The notes under the pieces are model-generated. The model was not told the origin of the DNA and ran no database searches. It saw nothing but the letters and a program-made list of their open reading frames with translations. Shown here piece after piece: positions 63,432-64,000 of a stretch of 64,000 nucleotides of DNA (position 1 is the stretch's first letter; every line of letters begins with the position of its first letter). The stretch is from the NCBI RefSeq assembly GCF_030758935.1, contig NZ_CP132333.1:2728992-2792991 (forward strand). The letters are read 5' to 3'. The DNA is from Geothrix sp. PMB-07. GTDB taxonomy: Bacteria > Acidobacteriota > Holophagae > Holophagales > Holophagaceae. Both the position numbers and the translations under genes were made by a program.

Positions 63432-64000
63432 GGCGGCGGTCCTGGCCCCGCTCCTTGGGCGCGAGGAAGGCGTTCAGCTGGGCCTCCAGGGCCATCGGGT
63501 GCATTTCCGCCTGAATGCCCAGGATGCCCTCCATCATGATGTGCTTGAGCTGCAGTTCCTCCTTGCTGCGCAGCTCCAGTTTCCCGGCAATGGGGATGGC
63601 CAGCAGGTAGGCGATGACCGCGCCATAGAGCGTGGACAGCAGGCACAGGGCCATGGCGCCGCCCACGCTGGACGGATCCTTGAGGCTGGCGAAGAGCTGC
63701 ACCATGCCGATGAGGGTTCCCACCATGCCGAACGAGGGCGCGCTGAGCGCGATGAACCGGAAGATCTCCTGGCCCTGCAGGTGCCGCTCCTGGGTGGCCC
63801 GCAGCTCCGCCGCCAGCACGCCGTGGATGTGCTCGCGGCTTGCCTGGTCCACCACCATGCGCAGCCCCTTGGACAGGAAACCCTCCACATCCATGGCCTT
63901 CTCCATGTTCAGAAGGCCTTCACGGCGCGCCCGTTGGGACAGGCCCACGATCTGGGATACGAGGGCCTGGGTGCCCGGCGCCCGGGTGAAGAAGGCGCGG
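63424..64000 (-). CDS. motA: flagellar stator protein MotA (5' end outside window)
   Basis: At least 192 residues; the frame stays open to the window edge, beginning RAFFTRAPGTQALVSQIVG, so the N-terminal membrane helices are missing. RREGLLNMEKAMD and SAPSFGMVGTLIGMVQLF (helix 3) and LLSTLYGAVIAYLLAIPIA (helix 4) are MotA hallmarks. Forms the ion channel with MotB and drives the flagellar motor. Confidence 0.9.
   Translation of the reverse strand, partial: RAFFTRAPGTQALVSQIVGLSQRARREGLLNMEKAMDVEGFLSKGLRMVVDQASREHIHGVLAAELRATQERHLQGQEIFRFIALSAPSFGMVGTLIGMVQLFASLKDPSSVGGAMALCLLSTLYGAVIAYLLAIPIAGKLELRSKEELQLKHIMMEGILGIQAEMHPMALEAQLNAFLAPKERGQDRRRG

Overview
The window is a high-GC, gene-dense bacterial chromosome segment with about 50 protein genes, two tRNA genes and almost no non-coding space. 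An Acidobacteriota of the Holophagae type (Geothrix/Holophaga-like) is my best guess. The reasons are a roughly 1070-residue Oar-like TonB receptor with an N-terminal carboxypeptidase-regulatory domain, many hybrid histidine kinases and PAS-type chemoreceptors, a bacteriohemerythrin, small c-type cytochromes, and frequent GTG/TTG starts. This is inference from content, not from a marker gene. There is no prophage, insertion sequence or CRISPR array.

Layout. 1-533: non-coding, with a 197-bp tandem repeat full of hairpins that carries a tRNA 3'-end look-alike. 534-8382: signalling proteins, GMP reductase with a TauE-type permease, psd-scpB-zinc ribbon, and a Ser/Thr kinase with a receiver-like N-terminus. 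8523-12909: rpsU, mutS2 and a chemoreceptor, with two clear terminators. 13008-16868: the Oar-like receptor and bacteriohemerythrin. 17081-26595: tRNA-Leu(CAA), NAD synthetase with a kinase, a PEP/pyruvate kinase regulator, polyphosphate:AMP phosphotransferase, a flavoprotein and a Cache hybrid kinase. 26660-31499: a DUF3667 membrane protein, an M48 protease, an epimerase-like/SRPBCC pair and an NHL protein. 31483-35238: an iron-uptake operon (tonB, siderophore receptor, PepSY protein) behind a Fur-like palindrome. 35286-39446: a UvrD/PcrA helicase split by a 364-residue intein, plus two small cytochromes c. 39511-48917: tRNA-Leu(UAA), an Aer-like chemoreceptor, a GH19-like lysozyme, an epimerase, miaB, a kinase-like fragment, a stand-alone MshEN (c-di-GMP-binding) protein, lepA and a double receiver. 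49091-56421: an M6-like metalloprotease whose signal peptide lies in a dispersed repeat, an EAL-CBS-GGDEF protein, a TetR/MFS pair, and secreted NTF2-like and M28 proteins. 56408-64000: a 1325-residue one-protein two-component system, a second TonB receptor, and motB-motA (motA cut by the window edge).

How it fits together. The window is rich in sensing and motility: two chemoreceptors, the MotAB stator, five histidine-kinase proteins, a GGDEF/EAL enzyme and a c-di-GMP receptor domain suggest a motile, surface-responsive bacterium. Three TonB-dependent receptors and a TonB point to outer-membrane uptake. The most notable items are the intein in the helicase, the structured 197-bp repeats, the stand-alone MshEN protein, and the metalloprotease whose signal peptide overlaps a repeat arm. 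Convergent gene pairs overlap repeatedly at their 3' ends, and several genes have a -10-like hexamer about 6 nt from the start codon, which would give leaderless mRNAs.
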